Shown here in pieces: positions 8,606 to 16,679 of a stretch of 64,000 bases of DNA (position 1 is the stretch's first letter; every line of letters begins with the position of its first letter). The DNA is from Oligoflexales bacterium. GTDB taxonomy: Bacteria; Bdellovibrionota_B; Oligoflexia; Oligoflexales; Bog-1112. Below the pieces are notes generated by a model, which was not told the DNA's origin, made no database searches, and saw nothing but the letters and a program-made list of their open reading frames with translations. Both the position numbers and the translations under genes were made by a program. The DNA lies in assembly GCA_017985985.1 (NCBI GenBank), contig JAGNWK010000002.1:1-64000 (forward strand). Direction: 5' to 3'.

Positions 8606-9601
8606 TTAGACCCCCCAGGCAAGAAACTTAAAGAGCTTAGCTATAGCATAGGAAAGAAGGCCACAAACAGGAAAAGTCAAGATCCATGCGGTTATGATCT
8701 GCCTGACAACAATCCACCTCACCATGCTTGCATTGCGAGCGATGCCAACGCCTAATATGGAGGTACTGATGGTGTGAGTAGTGCTGAGAGGAACCCCTAG
8801 TTTGGAGGCGATCACGATCGTCGTTGCGGCAGCTGCTTCTGCACTAAAACCTTGATAAGTCTCCAATCGGAGCATCTTATATCCCATCGTTTGGATGATA
8901 CGCATACCCCCCAAAGAAGTTCCTAAACCCATCACCACAGCACAGAGAATGACAACCCAGAAAGGAATGGTAAATTCATTCGTCCAGCCACCCAGCATGA
9001 GCGTCAGAGCAAATGCCCCAATAAACTTCTGCCCGTCGTTAGAACCGTGACTAAAAGCCATCAGAGAAGCGGAGAAAACCTGCAACCTAGAAAACAGCCT
9101 CCTGGCCTTATTGGGTGAAGCGTGAAGGAAACTTCTTTGAACGATCTGGGCCACCATCCAGCCCAAACTCAAACCACAAACCGTTGAGAAGACAAGTCCT
9201 ATCAAAACTTTATTCAAACCTCCCCAGATCAAGGCATCAGGCCCAGCGGAAGCTATGCCGGCTCCAGCAAGACCCGACACCAAGGCATGAGACTTACTGG
9301 TAGGAAGTCCGAAATACCAGGTGCAAATCCCCCATAAAATAATCGAAGAAACAGCGGCGGCTACTGTTGCGAGATTAATGAGATCAGCGCTTATGATCCC
9401 TTTGCCTATCGTCGTCGCCACAGCCGTTCCACTCAAGGAACCCATAATATTTAGAAAAGAGGCGAGGAAAATAGCTTTTCGGGGTGAGAGGGTACGTGTC
9501 GAGACAACCGTGGCTATAGCATTGGGAGCATCCGTCCAACCGTTGATGAACTCGGCAACAAGAATCAAAAACAAAACAAAATACAAGAAAGGATTTTCCA
9601 T
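8606..9601 (-). CDS. pit: PiT-family inorganic phosphate transporter
   Basis: Low-affinity inorganic phosphate permease of the inner membrane (PiT/PHO-4 family). The 331-residue protein is hydrophobic, with about ten membrane segments. It carries the duplicated family signature: NGWTDAPNAIATVVSTRTL near the N-terminus and GSNDGQKFIGAFALTLML in the middle, plus STTHTISTSILGVG near the C-terminus. It starts 12 nt after the DUF47 gene, which encodes the usual partner of PiT transporters. This is the compact form seen in many bacteria. The transported ion is phosphate by family; direction and affinity are not visible. Confidence 0.93.
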   Translation of the reverse strand: MENPFLYFVLFLILVAEFINGWTDAPNAIATVVSTRTLSPRKAIFLASFLNIMGSLSGTAVATTIGKGIISADLINLATVAAAVSSIILWGICTWYFGLPTSKSHALVSGLAGAGIASAGPDALIWGGLNKVLIGLVFSTVCGLSLGWMVAQIVQRSFLHASPNKARRLFSRLQVFSASLMAFSHGSNDGQKFIGAFALTLMLGGWTNEFTIPFWVVILCAVVMGLGTSLGGMRIIQTMGYKMLRLETYQGFSAEAAAATTIVIASKLGVPLSTTHTISTSILGVGIARNASMVRWIVVRQIITAWILTFPVCGLLSYAIAKLFKFLAWGV

Positions 9602-9613
9602 AGATGCGACTAC

Positions 9614-10255
9614 CTATCCATACTTGAGCACAATTTGTTCAGCAACATTGGCACAGTCTTCTGCTCTATCTGTAATCCCTTCGAGAGTATGGTAAATATC
9701 GCTCCAAGCAATGTAGAACGGGATATCGATCTTTTGTTCTTTCAGTTGATCGAAGAGGTTCTTTAGGGACTCTTTCTTCACCCCATCCGCTTCATTTTCA
9801 CACTCATGAATCTTGATACAGTTCCCAAGAATCTCTCCCGCATGCCGAGAGGGACGCCTCAGTAACTGGCAAGTTGCCAAAATAAGCTCTGAACTTTTTA
9901 AGATAATAGCCACTAGCTGTTGAGCATAGACTGTCCCCGCCGTAAGACTGTAGACCTCTGCAAAAGCCTCTGCACAGTTGTCTATGGCATCGATCACCTC
10001 ATCTAGGGATTTGGTGAGACTCAAGATGTCTTCCCGATCTAAGGGAAGGATAAAACTACCCGTATTCATCTGCTTGATGACATCATGAGTCACCGTATCG
10101 GCTGCATGCTCCTGATCTTTGATCTTCTTGGCAAGATCCAATGGAGATTCTGGTTTATCTCTAAAAAGCTCCTCTAGGAGCTTAGCAGCTGCGAGGATAT
10201 CTTCGGCATGCTTCTCAAAATGATCAAAGATGGGAGGATGTTTTTTTTTAAACAA
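9614..10255 (-). CDS. DUF47/PhoU-like phosphate transport accessory protein
   Basis: 213-residue all-helical cytoplasmic protein of the DUF47 family (PhoU-like), which is regularly encoded next to PiT transporters and is thought to modulate them. The motif SFILPLDREDILSLTKSLDEVIDA, typical of the family, lies near residues 65-90, with D/E-rich helices following that in PhoU relatives bind metal clusters. It is the first gene of a two-gene unit with pit (12-nt gap). ATG 10255 gives the expected MFKKK N-terminus. Confidence 0.9.
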   Translation of the reverse strand: MFKKKHPPIFDHFEKHAEDILAAAKLLEELFRDKPESPLDLAKKIKDQEHAADTVTHDVIKQMNTGSFILPLDREDILSLTKSLDEVIDAIDNCAEAFAEVYSLTAGTVYAQQLVAIILKSSELILATCQLLRRPSRHAGEILGNCIKIHECENEADGVKKESLKNLFDQLKEQKIDIPFYIAWSDIYHTLEGITDRAEDCANVAEQIVLKYG

Positions 10256-10270
10256 GATTTTATTCCTTCA

Positions 10271-11227
10271 TTAAGCCTGGAACAAAGCTGACAAAGAAGT
10301 CGCTGAACGTTTAGCGTTGGGGAGCATAATCACCTTCCCTAGCGCCGAGAGAATGAGTTCAATCGCGAGTTTAATCGTCTGACCTTGAACATCCCTCAAC
10401 GGATTTAGCTCCACAAGATCCATGGACAGCAGTTTCTGTGTATCAGCAATAGCCTCTAGAGCGAGATGCATCTCCCTGTAGGTTATTCCGCCAGGAACAG
10501 GGGTACTAACCCCCGGGGCAAAGTCTGGATCTATGCTATCGACGTCAAGAGAGACATGTAACCTGTCTACTTTGTTCTCTTCGAAGAGAGCAAGGGTATT
10601 CTGAATAATAGAGCTCATTCCTCTCTCGTCGATGTCTCGCATGGTGTAATAATGGATTCCAGCCTTACGGCAAAGATTTTTTTCTTCCTCATCCACAGCA
10701 CGTAGCCCGATAAGGGCGACACAGGATGGATCAAGTTTTGGACCTGCAAATTCAAGGTTTGTAAGTTCCTGATAGCCGTTCCCCAAAAGAGCTGCCAACG
10801 GCATCCCATGAATGTTCCCAGAAGGACTACTCTCCGGGGTATTGATATCGGCATGAGCATCAAACCAGATCAAGCCCATTTTTAATTTTTTCTCCCTCGC
10901 CCAAGAACTAGCTCCTGAAATACTCCCTATGGCGATACTGTGATCGCCACCCAGAATGAGAGGGGTATACTGACTGTTCAAGGCTGCATAAACACGTTCT
11001 GCCAATGCCTCACAAGTTTTAAACACGGTAACGAAGCGATCTGGATCAAAAATCCCTATGTCCCCGTTGTCGATGACCGTCAATCCAAGTGACTCTATCT
11101 GTTGCTGTAAACCTGAAATCCGGACAGCCGCAGGCCCGAGTGAAGCTCCTAGCATATTAGCTCCCTGGTCTAGGGGAACACCCAGAATCTCAACAACTTT
11201 TCTGACGTTCACATGAGTAGACAGCAT
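10271..11227 (-). CDS. rocF: Arginase
   Basis: Ureohydrolase that splits arginine into ornithine and urea with a dimanganese centre. The Mn ligands are visible as GGDHS, DAHADINTP and SLDVDSIDP. HGMPLAALLG and the VSTPVPGGITYRE segment are typical of arginase rather than agmatinase. ATG 11227 (MLSTHVNVRKVVE, 318 residues) is chosen because GGAG lies about 8 nt upstream; the in-frame ATG 11242 overlaps that ribosome site. It ends just upstream of the DUF47 gene (15-nt gap), so co-transcription is possible. With the arginine decarboxylase at 23 kb the cell has two competing routes for arginine. Confidence 0.93.
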   Translation of the reverse strand: MLSTHVNVRKVVEILGVPLDQGANMLGASLGPAAVRISGLQQQIESLGLTVIDNGDIGIFDPDRFVTVFKTCEALAERVYAALNSQYTPLILGGDHSIAIGSISGASSWAREKKLKMGLIWFDAHADINTPESSPSGNIHGMPLAALLGNGYQELTNLEFAGPKLDPSCVALIGLRAVDEEEKNLCRKAGIHYYTMRDIDERGMSSIIQNTLALFEENKVDRLHVSLDVDSIDPDFAPGVSTPVPGGITYREMHLALEAIADTQKLLSMDLVELNPLRDVQGQTIKLAIELILSALGKVIMLPNAKRSATSLSALFQA

Positions 11228-11401
11228 AAGAGTTCTCCTCATAAGTGTTTCAAAAAATAAGGGGATCGTCTCCTTTGTGAGGTGTCATTCCCTCTCCTCA
11301 GACTCCCGTCCCCTTTATTTTAATATTAAGATATCAATATTATAGACATAATATGGATTGAATGCTAATCAAAGAAAAGAACTTCAAAATAAAAATGAGT
11401 A

Positions 11402-12484
11402 GTGATCGCTCGAGGACAGGCTGTGTTGAGCTCATGCAAGGCCAAAGATCTGCTCCATGGAAGCAAACCGACGGGGAGGCTGGATAGTTTGGGAGAGGCC
11501 TATGTTTTAGCAACCGTTGTTAAGACAGAGGGGTCGACTTATCAGAAGATAGGCGCTCAGATGCTTGTCCACCAAGACGGGAGCCAGGAAGGGATCCTAA
11601 GTGGAGCTTGTGCTGAATCTCAAATATTAGAGTTGGCGCAAACCGTACTCAAAACGAGGAAAAATACTCTTCTCGATATCGACAGCAGTTCCGCTGAAGA
11701 CATCCTCTTCGGTTATGGGATGGGCTGCCAAGGCAAACAAACCATATTGCTTGAGTATGTCGACACACCAGAAAAACAATCTCACTTAGAATGCGAAGAA
11801 AAACACCTGATAGCTCTGATCTACTCCTCCCCTAGCGAAAAGGATCTCGGTAAAAGACTCATTATTTCTCAAAAAGGAATTTTATTCTCTAATCTCGACT
11901 CTGAACTTCTCGAATCCATAGCAACCCAGGCTCAAGATGCTTTTCGACTAGAGAGAACAGAAGCTGTAACTCTTTGCTATGGGGACAAATCATTGGGGCT
12001 TAGTTTTATTTTCCGTCGGCCTAAACCAAGTCTTCATATCTTCGGAGCAGGAGCTGATGCCTATGCTTTATCTTCTCTGGCTCACTGGATGGGATGGTCC
12101 GTGCAAGTTTACGAACATCGCAGCTCTCATGTCCATGCACATTTATGGGAATATGCACAAGTTCACTCTTGCTATGATATCCATCTCCCCTCCCACTCCG
12201 ATACTTTCCAAGCAGTCATCCTTATGACCCATAATTTTATCATCGATCTTATGATTATAGAGAAAGTCGTCTGCCTTCCTCTGCACTACCTCGGTCTTAT
12301 GGGACCACGGCACCGAGGAGACCTGCTTCTATCCGAATTAAAAAAGAATGGACTGAAAATCCCAGAGAAGATTCTCCATTCGCCTGTTGGACTTTCCCTA
12401 GGTGGTCGCAGTCCCCAGGAGATATCTACTTCCATCATTGCTCAAATCCAGTCTATCTTTTTTAACACTGGCTTAGGACGTTAG
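11402..12484 (+). CDS. xdhC: XdhC/CoxI-family molybdoenzyme maturation protein
   Basis: XdhC-family chaperones bind molybdenum cofactor, promote its sulfuration and insert it into xanthine-dehydrogenase-type enzymes. The N-terminal XdhC/CoxI domain shows YVLATVVKTEGSTYQKIGAQ and GILSGACAE. The C-terminal Rossmann domain starts at LHIFGAGADAYALSSLA and ends with SPVGLSLGGRSPQEISTSII, the family's hallmark. The start is uncertain: GTG 11402 has no ribosome site, while a GAGGA at about 11412 suits GTG 11423 or TTG 11426. The stop is 2 nt from the next start, and the operon continues into the enzyme subunits it presumably matures. Confidence 0.88.
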   Translation: MIARGQAVLSSCKAKDLLHGSKPTGRLDSLGEAYVLATVVKTEGSTYQKIGAQMLVHQDGSQEGILSGACAESQILELAQTVLKTRKNTLLDIDSSSAEDILFGYGMGCQGKQTILLEYVDTPEKQSHLECEEKHLIALIYSSPSEKDLGKRLIISQKGILFSNLDSELLESIATQAQDAFRLERTEAVTLCYGDKSLGLSFIFRRPKPSLHIFGAGADAYALSSLAHWMGWSVQVYEHRSSHVHAHLWEYAQVHSCYDIHLPSHSDTFQAVILMTHNFIIDLMIIEKVVCLPLHYLGLMGPRHRGDLLLSELKKNGLKIPEKILHSPVGLSLGGRSPQEISTSIIAQIQSIFFNTGLGR

Positions 12485-12486
12485 CC

Positions 12487-13290
12487 ATGAATAAGGATTT
12501 GTCCATAAATCAACTGCGCAAATCGAGATCACCTGACTGCCTAACGGCCTCCTCCGTCGGCCTTCGGAGTGGTGATGACGGGAGAGATTGCCCGTATTCT
12601 TTATCGACAGATCCTAAATCCCCCAAAGTAGCAGGCCTTCTCCTCGCTGCAGGTCAGTCAAAGAGACTCGGCTACCCCAAGCAGACTATAGCCTGGAAGA
12701 ATCAACTCACTTTACTCGAAGTAATAGGCCAAAAATTACTATCAACAAGCATCCACTCCCTTTGGATCACAGTCAACGACAATGACCAGATCTTGCAGAT
12801 AGCACAAGGGAAAAGCCCCCATGTCATCCCTTTGAATACGATCGAAAATAAAGGGATGGGAGCCAGTTTAAAAAAAGGCCTGCGAAGCATACTCGATAAA
12901 TTTCCAGACCTCGACGGATGCCTGGTAGCGAGCTGCGACCAAATTTTTGTAGATACAGCTGATTTTCAAAACATGCTGGATGCCAGTATGGTGCCGAAGC
13001 AGGAAAACATTCTTCTCTGTAGTTCGTATGGCTCTCATTTTGGGATTCCCTGCCTCATCCCGAAACTTTGTTTTGCAGATTTTTTATCGATTCCAGATGA
13101 AGTCGGGGCAAAAGCTCTGCTGCAACGCTATCACAGGAAAGATCCAAGCTTGCAAAGCTTTTGTGAGATTCAATCGATAGACCTTCCCCTTGCTGCTATC
13201 GATATCGATACAGAAGAGGATTTAGCATTTGCAAGGAATCTTTTGTTAAGGGAACCAGCTGCGCAGTTTACCTTACACCATCCTTGCTAA
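12487..13290 (+). CDS. mocA: MobA-like NTP transferase (MocA-type molybdopterin nucleotidyltransferase)
   Basis: Likely CTP:molybdopterin cytidylyltransferase, making the MCD cofactor used by xanthine-dehydrogenase-family enzymes. The catalytic domain begins near residue 47 with VAGLLLAAGQSKRLGYPKQ (nucleotide-binding loop, LAAGxSxRxGxxK). It has NKGMGASLKKGL and LVASCDQIFV, matching the family's GMGxSL and DQP-like segments, although the usual Asp-Gln-Pro reads CDQI. Residues about 13-33 are encoded by a palindromic repeat and have no family counterpart. The C-terminal REPAAQF segment also falls in a hairpin repeat. Operon position between xdhC and the enzyme subunits supports the assignment. 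Confidence 0.8.
   Translation: MNKDLSINQLRKSRSPDCLTASSVGLRSGDDGRDCPYSLSTDPKSPKVAGLLLAAGQSKRLGYPKQTIAWKNQLTLLEVIGQKLLSTSIHSLWITVNDNDQILQIAQGKSPHVIPLNTIENKGMGASLKKGLRSILDKFPDLDGCLVASCDQIFVDTADFQNMLDASMVPKQENILLCSSYGSHFGIPCLIPKLCFADFLSIPDEVGAKALLQRYHRKDPSLQSFCEIQSIDLPLAAIDIDTEEDLAFARNLLLREPAAQFTLHHPC
12525..12584 (+). repeat. Palindromic repeat element inside the mocA-like coding sequence
   Basis: GAGATCACCTGACTGCC at 12525-12541 matches, at 16 of 17 positions, the reverse complement of the right arm of the 60974-61123 element. The tail (cggccttcgg...gtggtgatgacg) also resembles that element. The insertion is in frame and free of stops, adding about 20 residues before the conserved catalytic domain. 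Confidence 0.75.
13253..13276. repeat. GCTGCGCAG hairpin repeat at the end of the mocA-like gene
   Basis: Imperfect stem TAAGGGAAC / GTTTACCTTA around CAGCTGCGCAG. It shares its core with hairpins at about 8530, 26823-26853 and 51610-51638. The gene's last dozen codons and stop run through or just beyond it, so the repeat has shaped the protein's C-terminus. Confidence 0.55.
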
Positions 13291-13305
13291 CAAAAAGGAT
13301 ACGCC

Positions 13306-16038
13306 ATGATGATCAATCGTCGTAACTTTATCCGTGGTAGCGCAGCCCTTTCGGGACTTGCGATAACGATTCGCTACCTTCCTTCAACTCTTCTTGCTGA
13401 GAACAAATCGGAACCTCTGTCTCAGCTCTTACAAAAAAAATCTTCCTGGATGAAAGAGCCAGGAATAGCAAGATACCGCTATGAAGGTCTTGCTAAAATT
13501 ACAGGAGAAAAAATATTTGCAAGAGACTTTAAAGTTCAAGATATGGATGGTTGGCCTAAGGAGGAATACAAAGTTGTTCTTTTGAAGACGAGCCAAGTGC
13601 ATCGTCCCATAGAGAATCTTGATTTCAGTTCTTTACCCCAAGGTCTAAAACCAAGCCTAGTGATCATGGGAGATCAACTCGATCGCGACTCCATTCGCTG
13701 TCATCCTTTCTTTCATTCCAAAATCTTATTAAAAAAGGGGGAATACGCGACTTACTTTGGACAACCGGTCGCCCTTATTTTCTTTAAATCCAGAGAGTTT
13801 AGTCTTGTCAAATCAGCCTTTCAAAATCCTGATATCTTTTTTCAATATGGCGCTGAAATCAAAGTAGCTGATAAACCTGCTTACTTGGACGAGAAGTTCC
13901 TCAAATACAAGCATGACGGCCAAATTCTGTTCTCTTCCCTAAAAAACGGTGGCAGCTTAAACCTACTGAGTAAAGTCGATGAAAAATTTCTATCTAGAAA
14001 AGCCCAATTTGATTTATTTTCTCAAAAAATCCAAGACGACGCCACACAGAAAAAATGGCGTATCTTTGAACATACATATAAGACTCAAAGTATCGACCCC
14101 TGCTTCATGGAGGCTGAATGTGGGCTCTCCTGGCACAACAAGGTCGAGAACACTCTTCATTTTTTGACAGGTTCTCAGTCTCCATTTGCAGACGCAGAGC
14201 ATATTTCTTTTCTTTTTTCTGAACAAACATGCCCGATCAAAATCAAGAACATCGATGTCAATGCCTGTTATCCTGGGGGAGGCTTCGGTGGCAAAGATAG
14301 ATCTTCTTTTGCTCTCTATCTTGCCCTAGCTGCCATCTATGCGGATGGCGTTCCGATCAGTATGGCCAATACTCGCTTTGATCAATTCCAATTTGGACTC
14401 AAACGTCATGCTGCAAAGATGCAAAAATCGATTGCCATCGATGCTGATGGTCACTTTCAGGCCTTAAGAGCTTCCTATATTTTTGACGGTGGTGGCTATG
14501 ATAATTTTAGCTGGGCTGTCCCCACCGTAGGAGCAGATAATGCAGGATCCTCTTCGTACTTCCCTAATGTAGATCTCCATTTTAAAGCACATCCCAGTCA
14601 GGCTGTACCAGCTGGTTCTGTCCGTGGATTTGGCGCCTTCCAAGTTCAATTTGCACTAGAGAGTCTCATCGATGAGATCGCGGAACACATGAACATCGAT
14701 GCTGTTGAACTCAGAATCCGAAACGCTTGGAAAGAAGCTCATGAAAACGTTCGGGGCAGAAAACCTAACAATACATTTCAGGTCACCGCTATCCTGGAAA
14801 AAGTAAAGCAGCATGAACTGTGGAAAAAACGAGACGAGACTCAAAAGCAATCGAACAAAAAAACCATGCACGGTGTTGGCTTCGCTATGGCTATGAAAAG
14901 TTATGGAACCACACGAGACTCTGCTCTTGCCGAAGTTAAAATCAGTCCGGAAGGACTGATCTCCATAGGTACCAATTATCTCGACATGGGCAACGGGACA
15001 GCTACGACCCTTGCCTTGGCTTGCGCCCATAAACTAGGTCAAAATGCCAGCGAGATGAAGATGGGCATGATCAAAGACTTTAACATTTTAGAACTTTTTT
15101 CTGAGTTTTGTACAAAACAAGAGCGACTTGATGAACTCGCCAAAAACCCTCGTTTTACTCCAGAAATTATGATGTCCACAGCAGCCAGTGCAGGGGCTTA
15201 TCAGCATAGACACGTCGTGCTCCAAGCCTCTGAGATTCTCTTTGAGCAAGGAGTCTGGCCAGCTGCTCTTCTGCTTTGGAACAAAGAGCCTGTCCGGCAC
15301 CAGTTAGACGCTAAAAAAGCTTTTTGGAAGCAAGCAGAGCTCCATTACGAAGGACTAGCAGCACTACCCCTCTCCGAATTGGCTGCCTGCATGCATCGAA
15401 ACCAACTTATGGTGGCTGTCATGGTACACGGCTATTATCAGGCTGCCTGGTCAAAGGCTGAATTTCAAATAGGAGCCCGCAAAGAATTCAGACCCATCGA
15501 TGCTCTCGCCTGGAAAAGAGCTACAAAAGAATATGAGCTCCAAACAAGATCTCAAGCTGTCTTTCCAGCTGTACACGACAGTTGGGGGGCTGAAGATATC
15601 TTCACGCCCTGTGCAGCCCTCTGCCGAGTGTCCATCGAAAGAAGCTCTGGAGATGTGCACGTTGATGAAATGCATATGTTCCTCGACTGCGGTCCTGTTA
15701 TCCAGGAGCAGATTGTGGAAGGTCAGGTAGAAGGGGCCATCGCGATGGGGATCGGACAAACTCTCTACGAAGAATTTCCCCAAACAGACGGTGGTCCTGG
15801 AGCGGGTCTATGGAACCTGCATCGCTATCACCTTCCCCTGGCAAGAGAAGTCGCTGTACGACATCAGACCTTAACCCTTATCCCACCCATCTCGGCCCAT
15901 GAAGACCCTAAAGGTATGGCTGAAGTCGTTCTCCATCCTGTCCCACCGGCTATCGCCAATGCCATTGCTCATGCGACTGGAAAAAGGTTCCGTGAACTGC
16001 CTATCTCAGCCAAAAAAATAAAGGAGGCTCTCTCATGA
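13306..16038 (+). CDS. Tat-exported xanthine dehydrogenase/aldehyde oxidase family molybdopterin subunit
   Basis: 910-residue molybdenum hydroxylase large subunit. The N-terminus NRRNFIRGSAALSGLAI is a twin-arginine signal, so the enzyme is periplasmic. Family motifs are GGGFGGKDRSS (about 327-337), AGSVRGFGAFQVQFALESL, and a C-terminal KGMAEVVLHPVPPAIANAI in which Glu matches the catalytic base of the KGxGE motif. No FAD subunit is encoded, as in periplasmic members that pass electrons to cytochromes through a [2Fe-2S] subunit. That subunit follows with an ATGA overlap, and the maturation genes precede. The substrate (purine, aldehyde or N-heterocycle) cannot be told from sequence alone. Confidence 0.88.
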   Translation: MMINRRNFIRGSAALSGLAITIRYLPSTLLAENKSEPLSQLLQKKSSWMKEPGIARYRYEGLAKITGEKIFARDFKVQDMDGWPKEEYKVVLLKTSQVHRPIENLDFSSLPQGLKPSLVIMGDQLDRDSIRCHPFFHSKILLKKGEYATYFGQPVALIFFKSREFSLVKSAFQNPDIFFQYGAEIKVADKPAYLDEKFLKYKHDGQILFSSLKNGGSLNLLSKVDEKFLSRKAQFDLFSQKIQDDATQKKWRIFEHTYKTQSIDPCFMEAECGLSWHNKVENTLHFLTGSQSPFADAEHISFLFSEQTCPIKIKNIDVNACYPGGGFGGKDRSSFALYLALAAIYADGVPISMANTRFDQFQFGLKRHAAKMQKSIAIDADGHFQALRASYIFDGGGYDNFSWAVPTVGADNAGSSSYFPNVDLHFKAHPSQAVPAGSVRGFGAFQVQFALESLIDEIAEHMNIDAVELRIRNAWKEAHENVRGRKPNNTFQVTAILEKVKQHELWKKRDETQKQSNKKTMHGVGFAMAMKSYGTTRDSALAEVKISPEGLISIGTNYLDMGNGTATTLALACAHKLGQNASEMKMGMIKDFNILELFSEFCTKQERLDELAKNPRFTPEIMMSTAASAGAYQHRHVVLQASEILFEQGVWPAALLLWNKEPVRHQLDAKKAFWKQAELHYEGLAALPLSELAACMHRNQLMVAVMVHGYYQAAWSKAEFQIGARKEFRPIDALAWKRATKEYELQTRSQAVFPAVHDSWGAEDIFTPCAALCRVSIERSSGDVHVDEMHMFLDCGPVIQEQIVEGQVEGAIAMGIGQTLYEEFPQTDGGPGAGLWNLHRYHLPLAREVAVRHQTLTLIPPISAHEDPKGMAEVVLHPVPPAIANAIAHATGKRFRELPISAKKIKEALS

Positions 16039-16574
16039 CAGAGAATCTATCAAACGATAAGTCTCTCGCTTTGACGATCAATGGCAAATTATTCTCTGGC
16101 TTGATAGCAGAAGAAAAGACTCTCGCAGATTTTCTTCATGAAGACTTAAATCTAACAGGTACAAAAATTTGCTGTGGCATTGGTATTTGCAGAGCCTGCA
16201 CAGTCGTCTACAAAGAAAGTTTAGATGGACCCATGAAACGAACTCAGGCTTGTATTACACCCGTCCATTCTCTGAATAAAATGCATGTTCAAACGGTCGA
16301 AGGCATCGCTGACAAAGGAGAGCTAAGTCCTCTGCAAGAAGCTTTCTTAAGACATTTTTCTTTTCAATGCGGCTATTCTGCACCCGGATTTTTGATGGGA
16401 GCCACTCTGCTCCTCGATCAACTTCGTCGAAACCCCATCAAAGTCGATGAGCTGGAAAATGCTATTGAAGAGGCTGTAGGAGAACATGTCTGTCGCTGCA
16501 CAGGCTATGTCAAATACCATGCAGCGATTCGAGAGGTCATCCTCAATAGTCCAGAACTTCTCCGACTCTCCTAG
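16035..16574 (+). CDS. [2Fe-2S] subunit of the periplasmic molybdenum hydroxylase
   Basis: 179-residue electron-transfer subunit of the xanthine-dehydrogenase family. The N-terminal plant-ferredoxin-like domain has KICCGIGICRACTVV with a fourth Cys in TQACITP. The C-terminal helical domain has FQCGYSAPGF and HVCRCTGYVKYHAAIRE. In the family the first of these is QCGxCTPG, so one of the four Cys ligands of the second cluster is Ser here. The protein has no signal peptide and is probably co-exported with the Tat-tagged large subunit, whose gene it overlaps by 4 nt. Confidence 0.87.
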   Translation: MTENLSNDKSLALTINGKLFSGLIAEEKTLADFLHEDLNLTGTKICCGIGICRACTVVYKESLDGPMKRTQACITPVHSLNKMHVQTVEGIADKGELSPLQEAFLRHFSFQCGYSAPGFLMGATLLLDQLRRNPIKVDELENAIEEAVGEHVCRCTGYVKYHAAIREVILNSPELLRLS

Positions 16575-16679
16575 CAGACAGGATCAGGATCTATTTAACT
16601 TGCCAACATAATGGCAGCAGAATATAAATTTGGTCGTAGTCGCGCTAGAAAAATGCATTCAGGACAATATGAGAGACTT

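Noticed and set aside
8440-8622. Short minus frame between uvrB and pit
   Set aside because: It consists of translated hairpin repeats (ACPERSR-type peptide), has no ribosome site, and overlaps the pit stop.
11395-11488. ATG-started frame just before the xdhC GTG
   Set aside because: It stops after about 30 codons and shows no family similarity, whereas the other frame carries the XdhC motifs.
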